Assembly: GCA_954871525.1 (NCBI GenBank)
Contig: OX940864.1
Coordinates: 18,346,001 to 18,410,000 of the forward strand
DNA length: 64,000 bases
Source of the DNA: Parietaria judaica
Lineage: Eukaryota > Streptophyta > Magnoliopsida > Rosales > Urticaceae
Direction of reading: 5' to 3'
Shown piece after piece: positions 24,901-36,904 of the stretch (its first letter is position 1; every line of letters begins with the position of its first letter). The translations under genes and the position numbers were made by a program. The notes under the pieces are model-generated. The model was given only the letters and a program-made list of their open reading frames with translations. It had not been told where the DNA came from and did not search any database.

Positions 24901-25033
24901 CTTCGCCAGTGCGGATTGGAGGTGTTGTGCCCATCAGGTTAACCTGGTTTGGCGACTATCCTTTCTCTGTTGTGCGTGCGTAGCTCCGTCTGCTTTGGCA
25001 TGAGTCTCCAGTTCCTAGTCCTCCGATGATTGT

Positions 25034-25918
25034 TTATACGACGTTCATCGAGGTTGCCGCTATGGCTTTCCCTCGGTCGTCGCCTTGAGTCGTCGGTTGC
25101 GCCATCGTCAAAAGTGGGGTCGGCACACCTTCGCTATTCGCCATGAGCCTCTTGACGAACTCCTTTAGCTGTCCTTCCTTGATCAGGTCTTCAATTTGAT
25201 TCTTCAGCTGGTAGCACTGAGACATCAGGTGACCGTAGTCACGATGGAATTGGCAGTATCGGTTCTTGTCCTTCGCAGGCTTATTAAGCGGATGAGGCTT
25301 CTTGAACTTGTCGCCGTGCATGGCGAAGATCTCGTCTAGAGTAGTCGTTAGCGGCGTGTAGTCTCTCCTGTCAAGGGGAATGGTTTCCTCGTCGCCTGAC
25401 CTCCTGCAGTTTTGCCATTCGGCTCCGGTTGTCGTTTGTCCGGCTTTTCTTCATCTTCGGTTCGTCGGAGGAGCGGTCGTTGCTTCGTTGGTGGCTCCCT
25501 GGCTCCGTTGACTTCCTGCTGGCGAGGTATTCTTCCACGGAGATGTGTTGGCTGCTCTTGTCATGAGCTCCATCATGGTCGACGGTCTTTCTTCCACGAG
25601 GGAGATCAAGAACTCCCCGGTCTGCAGTCCGTCGATGAGGGCAATGACGGCATCGCTGTCGGTGTAGTCATTTACCTTGTTTGATTCTTCGACGAAGCGG
25701 TTGATGAACTTCTGCAGGGATTCGTCAGTCTTCTGCTTGATTAACCAGAGGTAGGATTTCTCCTTTCTTTGAGTCACTGCGCCGGCGAAACGGGCGAGGA
25801 AAAGGTCCTTGAGCTGGTTGAAAGAGTAGATGCTCGCCTTGGTAGCCGCTGGTACCATTCGAACGCCGTTCCCGTAAGGGTTAGGCAGAATGCCTGGCAT
25901 ATCGTCGAGGTTGAGCAT
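25034..25918 (-). pseudogene. Gag capsid and nucleocapsid region of the gypsy-type element
   Basis: Reading down the minus strand from 25918, the capsid-like part has ATKASIYSFNQLKDLFLARF, SYLWLIKQKTDESLQKFINR and ALIDGLQTGEFLISL. This follows the plant retrotransposon gag domain pattern (a W/S..F..L...F...F block, then a Q...ESL..F..RF block). Its frame stops at 25451. After a frame change, the part from 25321 down shows NRYCQFHRDYGHLMSQCYQL and IEDLIKEGQLKEFVKRL, the zinc-binding-like segment typical of this gag class. Gag forms the particle that packages element RNA. The frame break and downstream deletion mean no full Gag-Pol could be made. Confidence 0.85.
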
Positions 25919-26186
25919 TTCTTTATCTGCATAATTTTCTGGTACTGGACGAGTTGGTAGACTGAATCTTCTTTCTAGTCGTAGATAAGGTTGCTTGCAA
26001 AGCGTAGGTCGCCTACGGCTTCTCCGTCGAGCAGGTGTGGTGCGAGTGGGGACATAGTCCCATTAAGCACGGCACAACCTCTCGCGCCACGGTCATGGGC
26101 AGAGCGCAAATCTTGGATTTCCTTCTACATCCCTTGGAGGAGATTAAATATGTCGTCAAGCTGCGGTTGGCGAGGCTCCTGGTGAC

Positions 26187-27527
26187 CTAGGCGGCGGTCG
26201 GGTGAAGCCCGGCGCCCGCGTTGCTGGTTTTCTCTGTATTCTTCGAGGTTGATAACTTCAGCTCGTCTTCCGTCTTCGCGTCTTGGTGAGGGTTGGCGAC
26301 CCCCGGGCGATCCTGGTACACTCCTACAAGGTTGCGGTCTTCGTCATGACGGTTCCCTTGGCGGCCCTCCAGGCGAGCCTGGCGAGGATCTGGGGTGTTC
26401 CGTCGGTGCTCCATGTCGTTAAAGTCTTCGGCATGGTGAACCTCCTGATGACCCCCCGGGCGAGCCTGGCGAGGGTCCAGGTAGTTCCGGCGGTCTTCAA
26501 CGTGTTCAGGATCTTCGGCCTAGTAAATCTCCTAACGACCCCCGGGTGAGCCTAGCGAGGGTTCGGGTGGTCCCGGCGATCTTCGGCGTCTTCTGGGTCT
26601 TCGGCCTGGCGATCCTCCTGACGACCCCTCGGGCAAGCCTGGCGAGTGTCCGGGTAGTTCCGGCGATCTTTGGCGTCTTCGGGATCTTCGGCCTGGCGAA
26701 CCTCCTGACGACCCCCCGGGCGAGCCTGGCGAGGGTCCGGGTAGTTCCAGCGATCTTCAATGACGACCCCCCGGGCGAGCCTGGCGAGGGTCCGGGTAGT
26801 GCCGGCGATCTTCAGCGTCTTCGGGACCTTCGGCCTGGCGAACCTCCTGACGACCCCCCGGGCGAGCCTGGCAAGGATATGGGAAGTTCTGGCGGTCTTC
26901 GACGTCTTTGGGATCTTCGGCCTGGCGAACCTCCTGACCCCCCGGGCGAGCCTGGCGAGGGTCCAGGTAGTTCCGGCGGTATTCGACGTCTACGGGATCT
27001 TCGGCCTGGCGAACCTCTTGACAACCCCCCGGGCGAGCCTGGCGAGGATCCGGGTAGTTCCGGCGGTCTTCGACATCTACGGGATCTTCGGCCTGGCGAA
27101 CCTCCTGACGACCCCCCGGGCGAGCCTGGCGAGGGTCCGGGTAGCTCCGGCGGTCGTCGACGTCTACGAGATCTTCGGCCTGGCGAACCTCCTAATGACC
27201 CCCCGGGCGAGCCTGACGAGGGTCCGGGTAGTTCCGGCGGTCTTCGACGTCTACGCGATCTTCGCCCTGGCGAACCTCCTTACGACCCCCCGGGCGAGCC
27301 TGATGAAGGTCAGGGTTGTCCTGGCCACCTCCGTTGCTGTTGCTATCTACTATGCTTTCTTCGTCGTGAGCGTCGACTGAGGTCTGCGAAGCTTCGTTGA
27401 CACTATCTTTATTCTCGATCTTAGCTGGTGAAACTTGGCGAGGTGGCTGAGTCCGCCTGGCGAGGGTTTGGGCCCTCGTGTTGAGCGCGATGCTGGTCAT
27501 CGGTTGCGGCATCGCACTGCGAAGCAC
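26187..27527 (-). CDS. N-terminal repeat part of Gag-like protein, gypsy-type element
   Basis: A minus-strand frame begins with ATG at 27527 (start MLRSAMPQPMTSIALNTR) about 110 bases inside the 5' LTR. After a charged, disordered stretch it enters repeats of 29 codons with words YPDPRQARPGG, EVRQ.EDRVDVEDRR. The frame is open to 27192, is broken by indels through the array, and the same phase is open again at 26187-26414. It plausibly continued into the capsid region at 25918 in the ancestor. The long plus-strand open frames over the same bases are mirror products of the GC-rich repeat. No domain is recognised in the repeat; its Pro, Arg and Asp content suggests an unstructured region. Confidence 0.55.
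26350..27330 (-). repeat. Tandem array of about 11 units of 87 bp
   Basis: The anchor CCTCCTGACGACCCCCCGGG recurs near 26441, 26528, 26614, 26701, 26840, 26930, 27013, 27101, 27188 and 27275, with one truncated unit near 26760. Unit length is 87 bp, that is 29 codons, so frame is kept when whole units are gained or lost. Several frames on both strands stay open, which explains the overlapping long open frames. Confidence 0.9.
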
Positions 27528-27619
27528 TGGCGCGGCTCGTCATGTCGAATGGCGATCGTTGTGCTCCGAGTTCTTCTGATGAATGCTGGAAGGGTCTCGA
27601 TGCTTGTTCTCGGCTACCC

Positions 27620-27637
27620 CTCCTTCTTGCGCCAAAC
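27620..27637 (-). promoter_or_regulatory. Putative primer-binding site of the gypsy-type element
   Basis: Directly inside the 5' LTR the minus strand reads GTTTGGCGCAAGAAGG. The TGGCGC core next to the LTR end is common at plant gypsy primer sites. I cannot assign the tRNA with certainty. Confidence 0.5.
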
Positions 27638-29208
27638 TGTTAATGCGTAAAAATGTCTTTAACTTATAATCGGATCCAAGGTTCGGGTCCTAAGATCGAC
27701 CCGCTGAACACGTGGATAATTGAATGTCGAGTCAACGCGGGTTGACTAATGATCATCAAAGCAGGAGGCGAATCTGTCATCTTGGATGAGTCTCCGGGCT
27801 GTCCTTGGCGATCCTCGGTGAACTTCCCTCGTGGGGGCGAAGTCTGTTTCACGGAAAAGCTCCTCGCCGAACTTCCCTCGTGGTGGCGAAGTCCGTATCA
27901 CGGCGAAGCTCCTCGTCAGGGCGAAGTCCTTGTCTTGGCAAAGCTCCTCGTATGAGCAGAGTCCTTGTCTTGGTGATATCCTCGTCTAGGTGGATTACGA
28001 TCTTGATGAAGCTCCGAGTTGATCTTGATGATTCTTCGTGATTTCCCTTCCTTGGCGAGCTCCTTCGGCGAGGAAAGACCTGCAAAAAATGGTAGATTGG
28101 GCCCGTGCCCCGTCGTTTATGGTTGGGCGAGACTGCCTACGTATCTCAGTTTAAGAGAATCAGGTCCCACGTAGTTCAGGGTTAGTGATAAACGGCGGGT
28201 GACTGACGATGTGGTTTGACTCGTCGGAAGTGCCGATGTTGGCGGCGCGGGGGTGACCCTTGGCCAGGTGGCTGGGTATTACCAGCGTGAAGTGTTCTTC
28301 GTCGACCCCGTCAGTGTAGACGAGCTTGTTTTGGTGAGGGCCTTATCCCGACGAGGGATGCTCATTCTCTGTCGACCTTGTCGGGGTAGGCAAGGGCGCC
28401 TTAACCTGATGAGGGATGCTCCTTGTCGTTCTTGTCGAGGTTGGCGAGGGTGCCTTAACCTGACAAGGGATGGTCCTGACGACTCGACGAACAACTTCTC
28501 TTGTCGAGGCTGAGACTCTACTCTAGATCTCTTCTTAGACGGGCATCTGCCAGCAAGCTCTCAATTCTTCCTGGGGGAGAGAGGGCGACTTTTTAGAGAG
28601 AGAAAGCTAGAGAGAGAAGCTCTGGAGAAAGCTGTGAGTGAGTGTGGAAATGAGGAGGGGAAGGCTCCTATTTATAGGAAAACCAATTCCCTGAAATTGC
28701 ACCTTCAGGGGCCTGTGAATTTCTCTCCTGCCACAGAGGGGTTGCCGCGGCCCCTAGCCCTGTCAAGGGGCTTGTCGGTGCTTCTTGATTCGTCTTCAAT
28801 GTCTCCTGGTTGTCCACGAGTTCGTATGTTGAGTCCGGGGGAATCTGGAGGATTTCACGGGGATCTTCGTGATCTCGGATCTCCTCGTCGTGTGGAATAA
28901 TTATAAGTTATGCCCTCGTCAAGCTATGATGAGGGTGCTTGTCAGACCAAGGTCTTCGTCAGGCTTGTCACCTTGTCACCTCGTCGGCATTGTCGCATCG
29001 TCGCCTCGTCGGCCTTGTCGGCTCGTCGCCCCGTCGGCCTTTCAAGGACCTCGACCTCTTCGTCTTTTTGACTCTGGGCCTCGCCAATGTCTTGGTTTGT
29101 CGGCTTCCGGTCTTTGACTTTGGTGATGGACTTTGACTTTTGCTGGTGGGCTTTGACCTTTGCTAAAAGGGGCCTAATTTTTATATGTTACTAAAAATGC
29201 ACGTAACA
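27638..29208 (-). repeat. 5' LTR of the gypsy-type element (1571 bp)
   Basis: Nearly identical to 22165-23836 outside the short-repeat block, with scattered substitutions, TATA box at 28669-28676 (reverse strand) and the same TGTTA...TAACA ends. The high similarity between the LTRs suggests a fairly recent insertion. Confidence 0.9.
28669..28676 (-). promoter_or_regulatory. TATA box in 5' LTR of the gypsy-type element
   Basis: TATAAATA on the reverse strand, in the position expected for the element promoter, upstream of the transcribed leader. Confidence 0.6.
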
Positions 29209-29213
29209 ATACA

Positions 29214-31519
29214 CTACCCATCAATTGAAACTAATTATTTAAATATGTATAATTGTTATTTTTTTAATTGTATAAATATCATTTTAAATGTCTATTTATA
29301 GTATATTATTATATATCACTTTTACAAATGCTATCTCATAATAATATAAAAAATAATCTTTTATTGTATTTAATAAAAAAAAATCTATGAGGAGCTTTAA
29401 AATATATGCCGCCCTACTAGTCACAATGTAAGACTATAATATTGTATAACAAGTATTGTATGTATGTTATATGTATAATTTTGGACTATGATATTGCAAC
29501 AAACAATATATGTTTACTTTCAAAAGATAAAAAATGCGACGTCGTATTTTGTACTAGGTAACATTATCTTTTTTTTTAGTAGATGTTATATTGTGATTGT
29601 TGTTATATGCTTGAAAAAAAAAATTACTAAAAAAAATCGTTTAAAAATTATCATAGACTTCACCTCTCCGACACTGTAGATACATACACGTCTATAACTA
29701 AATTTTATAAACATTAATTATTTAATGTTTTGATTAAAATAGTGTCTCGAGATTAATACGATATGGCTAGAATTAGATGTCAGCAATAATGTTTGGCTTT
29801 TGGGTAATGTTTTCACGAAAGTCAGATGAGATATATATTGACACACTTAATATAAAATTAGATACTTTTGTCATAAATATCCTTTCACGTATTAACGAAA
29901 GAAAAAGAAGAGACAGCTTTTTCACCATGCATGAAACCGAAACTTTATTAGGAGTAACTTAAAAAGTCTTACGTGACATGCATTTTACACTTAGATTTAT
30001 AGTAAAAACTGCTTTTTATCCTATTATTTTAAACATTTCTAAAATTATGTAATAATAACAGACATTTTGCCGACAATTTAGGACTTGAGAAGTTTGACCA
30101 TATATAGTTGTGACTAGAAGATACCTTAGGAAATAATCATTCCTAATTAATGTTGCATAGTTTTGCATTCAAATTAGCAAAAGAAAACATCAACATTCAA
30201 ATATATGAATGTGATTGATGTTGAACCAAAATTAAATATATAATTATGAAGCTTTTTTTTCTTTTTCTTTGGTCATCTCAATCTCTCGACAAAGTTGGAC
30301 CAGTCGGTGGGGTAGTTAACTCTTTGAAAATATGTAACTGCAAAATCTTTTATTAATGGTGACCCCATCTTCCTAGTACAATTAGGTATAGTTAATTATA
30401 CAGTTATTATAGTTATGCCATCAAAAAGTAAGTCAAATTAATAGGTCTTAGTTTTTGTTTTTGTTTTTGTTTTTTTTTTTAAGGTTTCTTCTTAAGGAAT
30501 TACCTAATTGCGTTTAAGGTAGTAGTTATATATTAATTCAAGGTTTAAAACAAACGTAGCCGTTGTGTATGAAATTGACACAAGATTGGTGAGTATCGAA
30601 TGGGAATGGCCGCCCAACGAGGATGTTTTTAGCCGAATTCTTATATTTAAACTCTCAAATTGTCACTTTCTATTTCCGGCAATTCTTCCTATTTTGGAAC
30701 TATTTTCTGCTCATATGGTTTCTTTTTAAACATACATAATTAGGGCTTAATTTCCACTATTTGTTTCTTTTTTTAGGTTGTAATAATTTCATATATAACA
30801 TAAAAAGGATTTATGAATATGTTTTCTCCTTTCTACCGGTTTTGATATAAAGAAATTCGAACCCTAATTAGTAATTGGTTTCGTCTTCCCTATAATTTGA
30901 CCTGCATGCTACATCGAAATGAATTTATGCAAAATTATATTAAAGTGAAAACATAAAATCAAAATATGAAAATATTCAAAATCGTAATAGGATGGATAAC
31001 AAGTTGGGAAAATTTGTGGGTTCCACCGTAATGAAATTATGGTTTTTACAACATGATATATAATTATATATACACTGGAAATTGGCTCTTATGTAAGGAC
31101 CAAATAAGAAGAGGCTGAGGGACAAAGTGAAGAGGCAAAGATGGGATACAAGTGAATGCATATGTTTTCACATTGTTCCCTTCAAGATCAAACATTTGTC
31201 CCCTGTTTTTGACACACATTCATACACAATCCAACCGACTTTTCACTATCCATTTTTCAAAAACAAAATATATTAATAATTATCATTTTCACTCAAATAT
31301 AGGTACAAATTTGGATATATGAATACTTCAAAACTCAACTTGGCTATCAGATTTTTCCTTTTTCAATCGACCGAAATTTCAGCGCAACAGTATAGTGGCA
31401 AAATTAAGGTTTAGGACTAGATTTAATTATTATTTTTTTACCTAAAATTAAAGGGTTATATTTGAATTTTAATAAAAATTAAAGAGGGCAAAAAATAAAA
31501 ATTAAGGGATCATAGTAAG
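29214..31519. other. AT-rich intergenic stretch
   Basis: No gene, RNA or delimited repeat recognised. Short T runs and open frames below 65 codons only. Confidence 0.5.
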
Positions 31520-31935
31520 TAGTAGTCTTGTAAATACCGTACCCAGAAACCCGGAATTCCGGTAAAAATCCGAAAAAAAATTCAGAACCAGAATTTTCTG
31601 GTTCTGGATTTTTTCAGAACCAGAAAGTTCTGGTTCTGGATTTATCCGGAACCAGAAAGTTCTGGTTTCTGGATTTTCGAAAATTTCGGATTTCGTTTTT
31701 ATTTTTTTTCAATCTGAAGCGTTGATGTTTTTGATCTAACAGTTATTTTTAAAAAATAAAAAAACAGTAACAAATCGGAACCGAATCCCAATATCCGGAT
31801 AAAAACCGGAACTAGAAATTCTGGTTCCGGATAAAAACGGAACCAGAAATTTCTGGTTTCTGTTTTTTTTTTTCGGATTTGTAAAAAACAGTACCGGATC
31901 CGGTTTTGTTACTGTATTAACAGGACTGGTAAGTA
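31520..31935. repeat. Palindrome-rich element with repeated AGAACCAGAA/TTCTGGTTCT words
   Basis: Between 31555 and 31870 the words GGAACCAGAA, TTCTGGTTCTGG and their complements recur about eight times. Many local hairpins are possible. The edges CTTGTAAATACCGTACC and, inverted, CCTGTTAATACAGTAAC look like degenerate TIRs. This suggests a small DNA transposon, class unknown. Confidence 0.55.
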
Positions 31936-31950
31936 GGCGTTTGAGCCCCA

Positions 31951-32009
31951 CCTATATTGTGCATGTTCCCAGCCTATGGTGTTTGCTGTATAATATTACT
32001 CCGTAAATA

Positions 32010-32044
<35 letters not shown>

Positions 32045-32985
32045 AATTGTCTGCTGAATTAGCTTAATCTTTGAATTATTTTCATATTCTTGGGCCTTTG
32101 ATGTTATCACTTTGTGCAAGTTGTACCCTTATCGTCCATCAAATGCTTACTTTATGCTGAATATTTAACGGTTTTTGTTAGTCAAAATCATCATTTTCGA
32201 TATGCTAAATGGTGAGTGATTCGAGACTTCATGGATGGAAAACCTCGGGATGTCGAAAATGGTAATATTGATTATTGTGGGAGAGTGTCGAGAGCAAAGA
32301 AATTCCAAGAGACATTTTAGAAAGTAATAAAATATTTAGGGTGAAATCTAAGATATTTTTCGAAAGATAAATTAATGAGAAGAGTAAATAGTAAATTTTG
32401 ATACGAATTAAAAGTACATATCATTGTTACAAGTTCATGGGGTTAATGATACAAAGTAAATTTAGAGAGCAAAATACATAGTGATCACATTAGTGGATAA
32501 ACTTCTGTAACTCGGACATATACTAAAACATTTATGGAAGCATTAATTTATTTCAAATGTGCAAAGTGTTCGGCTCATTTAATAAGCTAATTAAGATTTG
32601 ATAATTGTGTCACCACACAAGGTATAGATATCAAGGGAAAGGCTCAATGATATAAGCTGTTTTTATTTCTGCATTTATTTACTTATTTTCATTTATTTTT
32701 GGCGGAAGTTTAATCAGTTTTGGTAGTTGTACAAGAAAAAAATATTATCGTTATTATTGCCATGAAAATCCAAGAAAATGTTGAATCATCAGACCATAGC
32801 ACTTGTCTCTAAAGACACAAAACCCTAATGATATCACAAGCAATATCATATACATCAAATTATTAATATGATAATATCTTTGTTCCAAGCTTTCGGCCAC
32901 ACAAGTTCTCAGAATATTGGTCCCACAATGTCAGATTTTTGTTGGCCGGTAGTTTTCCCGTGATGCATGAAAAAAATAAATACTT
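31951..32985. other. AT-rich intergenic stretch
   Basis: Contains a (TA)n tract near 32015-32042. No gene recognised. Confidence 0.5.
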
Positions 32986-32989
32986 GGCG

Positions 32990-33757
32990 TCTAGATCCCT
33001 CGATTTTGAGTATAGGTGCAGATATACCCCTCTACTGTGTTGATTAAAAGTAATATTCCTCACCTAACTTTAATTTTGGCACTTAGCCCGGTCCTAAGAA
33101 ATACTTAAATTTTGAAATTATGAACTATTTGAATCATCGTATTATAATCAAAATTTTCTTCTTATCGAGAATTCATTAAATTTTACACTCTTAAAATTTA
33201 TTATTTAAAAAATGTCGCACTAAAATAAGTAAAATGGAACAAAATACTAGTTTATAGGAAACGTATGACTAAAACAAAATGTTCAAGGAGAGTGCGCCGA
33301 AACAAAATTGGAAGAAATTTGAAAATACAATTTAATAGTGTTGTCTGTATTATGGGCAATCTGCGAGTGAGCTTGCCCGTCTCATGTTTTTGTGCGCCAG
33401 TATCAAAGTTGAACGGGGCGCAGGCAGCCCAACCTACGAAAATCTAAGCCGGCAAAACCTGTCCTGCCCACTATGGAGACGAGCTACCATAATATATTTA
33501 ATTATCATGTATTCTTAAATGGAAAAGAAAATGAAAAAAAAATGGACGGGCAAAACCTACAATGGGCGAGGGCTACCCACATTCCACGGCTGGCCTGCTG
33601 AATCGGGTCTTGGGCACAGGCAACCCAGACCCACACATCTATCATGATTCCTGACTAGATTGATAAAGTTGAAGGGGATTATTATTGATTAACAAAGTTG
33701 AGAGGAGATTATGCACATATACTCAAAGTTGGAGGAGCACATATGCCGATTAATAAA
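32990..33757. repeat. Degenerate inverted-repeat element
   Basis: The left edge (TTTTGAGTATAGGTGCAG, CCCCTCTACTGTGTTGATTA) resembles the reverse complement of the right edge (CTTTGAGTATATGTGCATAA, CTCTCAACTTTGTTAATCA). Inside, 33340-33640 is GC-richer with repeated GGGCAA/GCCCA words (GCCCGTCTCATG, GGGCAGGACAGG on the reverse) that look like a second nested element. No coding sequence or TSD assigned. Confidence 0.4.
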
Positions 33758-35092
33758 ATATATAATACAAGATTTTAAGATAATAACATAATATATATAT
33801 ATATATATATATACATGTTTGCTTAATGAATATTGTGACATATATTAGTCTTGATCTTTATAATTAAGCTTTAGTAGAAGGATCTCTGATTAATGGAAGA
33901 ATATGTCTCCTAAAGAACAGTTGTGCAATAGAATATAAGTCTTTGTTGTACAGTACTTTTTGTATCAAATAATATATGGCAACAATTATTTAAAATATTG
34001 CAAAGCGTAACCCTTTTTGTTTACAGGGATGTAAAAGTAAATACATATTTTACGATCTTTGATCATCAACTTTTGCAATTCTGGTCAGAGCAGTGTATTA
34101 TTTGTCATGAATTCAAATTTGTTTTTTTTTTTTTTAAAGAAAGATGGCTTTGGGATTCCAAAAACTTTTACTCAATTGCCTTATCCAATTTTTGATGACT
34201 TACCACATGCACTTTTCTCCTTGTCTCTCCAAAAAAGTATTTCACTTTCCAAATATAATATTGATTCTTGTTAAATGACTCAATCAATTTCTAAACATAT
34301 TTTTGTTTATCAGTTTTAAAAATAGCCATTTTATATATCAAATTGTAAGTAAAACACTGTTTTTTGTAAAATTACTACTTTCTATTATTATGTTTAATTA
34401 ATAAAATAAGTATGGTACAATATATATTTTTATATATATAAATATAACATAGTAATACTATATCACAGTCGCGCACATGCTCGCAAAATTCCAATAGAGA
34501 TATACAATAGTGATTGGTAATCTGATGTAAACACTATAAAAGAGAAATATATATGGCATAAATCTTATATTAATGCACTGGCGTATTCTTAATCCCTTTG
34601 TTACATGTGGAAGATCATGTGTACAATTACAAACGAACTAAAAAAACATCAATTTCTATTAAACTTGAGACATACACGAGACGAAATTAAATTTCTCATT
34701 TTGTGACTTATCTTACTATTATCATTAAAAAAAAATAAGCAATATGAGATTAAGATTGAGTGTATCCGGTATCCCTAAAAAGATAGCGAGTGTCATAAAT
34801 TCAATCTAGAAAAATTCAACTATATATATGATATCATAAAATAGATATGATCTAATATATATATATATATATATATGTATAATATTGCTTTCGGCAAAGG
34901 AAAAAGACTTTGAAAAAAGCTTTATTAGAAGCAAAACATGCATGCATGCATGCTTCGAAAGATTTAATCTTTGAAACCGTTAACCGCACACCCTTTAATT
35001 AATAAAGAATTATGTCTGTTTCTCCATCGTCTAATCCTTTGTCCATTTCTTTTGGTATCATTTGAAGAAGAACAAAAATATATAAATTTTGA

Positions 35093-35124
<32 letters not shown>

Positions 35125-35278
35125 CGCCTTTGAATAATGGGGCCTTCTAATCTGACTATTTGACAAGTTTCATTCCAGAAGGACCTGCTTCAAACTTTCC
35201 AAAGTGAGATTGTAGTTTCACACGGATCATGACATAAGAGTTTTGGCCGGAACAAACTTCAAATATGTATATCTAACC
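33758..35278. other. AT-rich intergenic stretch
   Basis: Several (TA)n tracts (33790-33812, 34856-34876, 35098-35124). A CATG run (GCATGCATGCATGC) lies near 34938-34954. No gene recognised. Confidence 0.5.
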
Positions 35279-35785
35279 TGTGAGCTTAAACTTGACTTAG
35301 TCCGTCACACTGAGGAAGTCAGCCCGGGTACCGACCAGAACCGAGGACGGATAGGAGTTCAGCCCAGCTCGGGTGAACACGAGCAGAACGTCCAGAAAGA
35401 AAGCAAGCCCGGTCAGGGGCAAACGAGCAGACCAGCTCGGGGACAGAGAAGCTGTCCGAGCAGGAAAGGGAAAGTCAACAACTACCCGCGAAGCTTGAGG
35501 AGCAAGCAAAGATCAAGTCAAAGATTTGATAAGATTATTTAGGGTAGTTTCCCGATTTTGTGCGATTTGGTTAGCTAGGGTTTCGCCTATGTGAGGCTAT
35601 AAATATACCTAGCATGTACATGTTGTAAAGTGCTGAGTCCATTAGAGTTTTGAGTTTATCTTCTTGTATTTTGCCTTCGATTATCAATAGAGAATTTCTT
35701 CTCCCAGATTGTGTTCTTCAATTTTCTATTCGATTGCTTTGGTGTTATTCGTGTTCTTTGCAGATCCGTGAATTGGGATCCAACA
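35279..35785 (+). repeat. 5' LTR of the copia element
   Basis: 507 bp, TATA box at 35598-35605, GC-rich U3 with a 99-codon open frame that has no known motif. The same open frame recurs in the 3' LTR. Confidence 0.95.
35598..35605 (+). promoter_or_regulatory. TATA box of the copia 5' LTR
   Basis: TATAAATA in GGCTATAAATATACC; the same site is at 40403-40410 in the 3' LTR. Confidence 0.65.
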
Positions 35786-35787
35786 AG

Positions 35788-35799
35788 TGGTATCAGAGC
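35788..35799 (+). promoter_or_regulatory. Primer-binding site (initiator Met tRNA type)
   Basis: TGGTATCAGAGC, two bases after the LTR end. This is the classic plant copia primer site complementary to the 3' end of initiator methionine tRNA. Confidence 0.9.
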
Positions 35800-35813
35800 T
35801 TCAATCGAAGAAC

Positions 35814-36904
35814 ATGTCTTCATCATCAGAGTCACCGATCGACGGAGCTCTGGTTGCGCAGAAACCAGAGATCAGAGAAGGCACAGTTACACTCTATTAC
35901 CCCATGCTCACGAAGAGCAATTACGCCGTGTGGGCGTTGAAGATGAGGGTGAATCTATAGGCGCAGGGAGTGTGGGAGGCCGTAGAGAACGGCGGCGTCG
36001 AAGGGCGCAAGGAAAGAATGGCTCTAGCCACTATCTACCAAACAGTTCCGGAAGAAGTTCTTCTCATGCTCGCCGAGAAGGATTCCGCGAAGGAAACATG
36101 GAAAACACTTCAGACCATGCACATGGGCGCAGATCGCGTCAAGGAAGCAAAGGTCCAAACCTTGAAGAGTGAGTTCGAGGTTATGAGGATAAGGGAGAGT
36201 AAGTCGATTGATGACTTCGCTATGCGGCTCACGTCCATTGTGACCGGCATACGCTCGCTGGGAGACAAGGTGGCGAAGACCACCGTCGTCAAGATATTTC
36301 TCCGAGCAGTGCCTCACAGGTACATGCAGATCGTGACATCGATCGAGCAGTTCGGCGATCTCAAGACCATGACGGTCGAGGAGGCTGTTGGTCGCCTCAA
36401 AGCCCGCGAGGAGAGACTTTGGGGTTACGGTGACAGAGAAGAGGAGAGAAGAACCTCCTTCTCACACATGAAGAATGGACGGCCAGACAGCGGAAAACCG
36501 GGGGAGCCGAGTTTTCTTCAAAATCCTCAGGTCGGAGTAGCTTTGGTGGAGAAGTCCGAGGACGCGGACAGGGTCGTGGACGAAGTCGAGGTCGGGACAT
36601 GCGAGTTTGCGGCAGTGGATCTACCCGTCAGGAAGGCACGACCAGGAGAGACAAAAGCACAGTGAAGTGCTACAGTTGTCAGAAGCTTGGGCACTTTGCA
36701 TCTGAGTGTCGGAACAGGAACCAAGGGGAAGAGGCGAATCTAGCGAGATTCCCAGACGACCAGCCGGCATTGTTGTTTGTCGATCAGGAAACGCACCTGG
36801 ACGAACAGAATGGCGAGTGTGACGCCAAGGCCAGGGCAGAAGTGATCAGTGTGCCGATCAGCCCAGAGGCCGACCAGACCAGTCCGGAGGAAACCAGCGA
36901 GAAG
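35814..36904 (+). pseudogene. Copia gag (capsid domain and zinc knuckle), broken
   Basis: The start is the first ATG after the primer site (MSSSSESPIDGALV). The capsid region shows YYPMLTKSNYAVWALKMRV and, further on, WKTLQTMHMGADRVKEAKVQ, LKSEFEVMRIRES and FLRAVPHRYMQIV, the UBN2/gag pattern of plant copia. A TAG at 35958-35960 interrupts it. Near 36520 the frame shifts into a Gly-Arg-rich stretch and then KCYSCQKLGHFASEC, a CX2CX4HX4C zinc knuckle that binds RNA. Another shift follows near 36905-36915. Gag would form the cytoplasmic particle. This copy cannot make it. Confidence 0.9.

Larger units (their letters stand above)
22165..29208 (-). mobile_element. Complete non-autonomous Ty3-gypsy-type LTR element
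   Basis: Two LTRs in direct orientation (22165-23836 and 27638-29208) bound a 3.8 kb interior. ATACA lies on both sides (22160-22164 and 29209-29213), a perfect 5-bp TSD. Coding runs on the minus strand. After the right-hand (5') LTR comes a primer-site-like segment starting GTTTGGCGCAAGAAGG. A G-rich tract, CTAGGGGG, lies next to the left (3') LTR. The interior codes for gag and a damaged protease and then ends. No reverse transcriptase, RNase H or integrase is present, so the element must have relied on proteins from a relative. It is markedly GC-richer than the flanks. Confidence 0.9.

Noticed and set aside
26350..27330. CRISPR-like regular repeats
   Set aside because: Units are contiguous 87-bp tandem repeats without unique spacers, in a plant retroelement.
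26546..27400. Long plus-strand open frame of 284 codons with a regular PPGEPGEG-like repeat (collagen-like look)
   Set aside because: It is the reverse strand of the 87-bp gag array of a minus-strand retroelement. A second overlapping plus frame and minus frames are also open because the unit is GC-rich and 29 codons long.
35243..35542. 99-codon open frame at the start of the copia 5' LTR
   Set aside because: It lies in the U3 region and recurs in the 3' LTR as the tail of the polyprotein frame. No domain, so not called as a gene.
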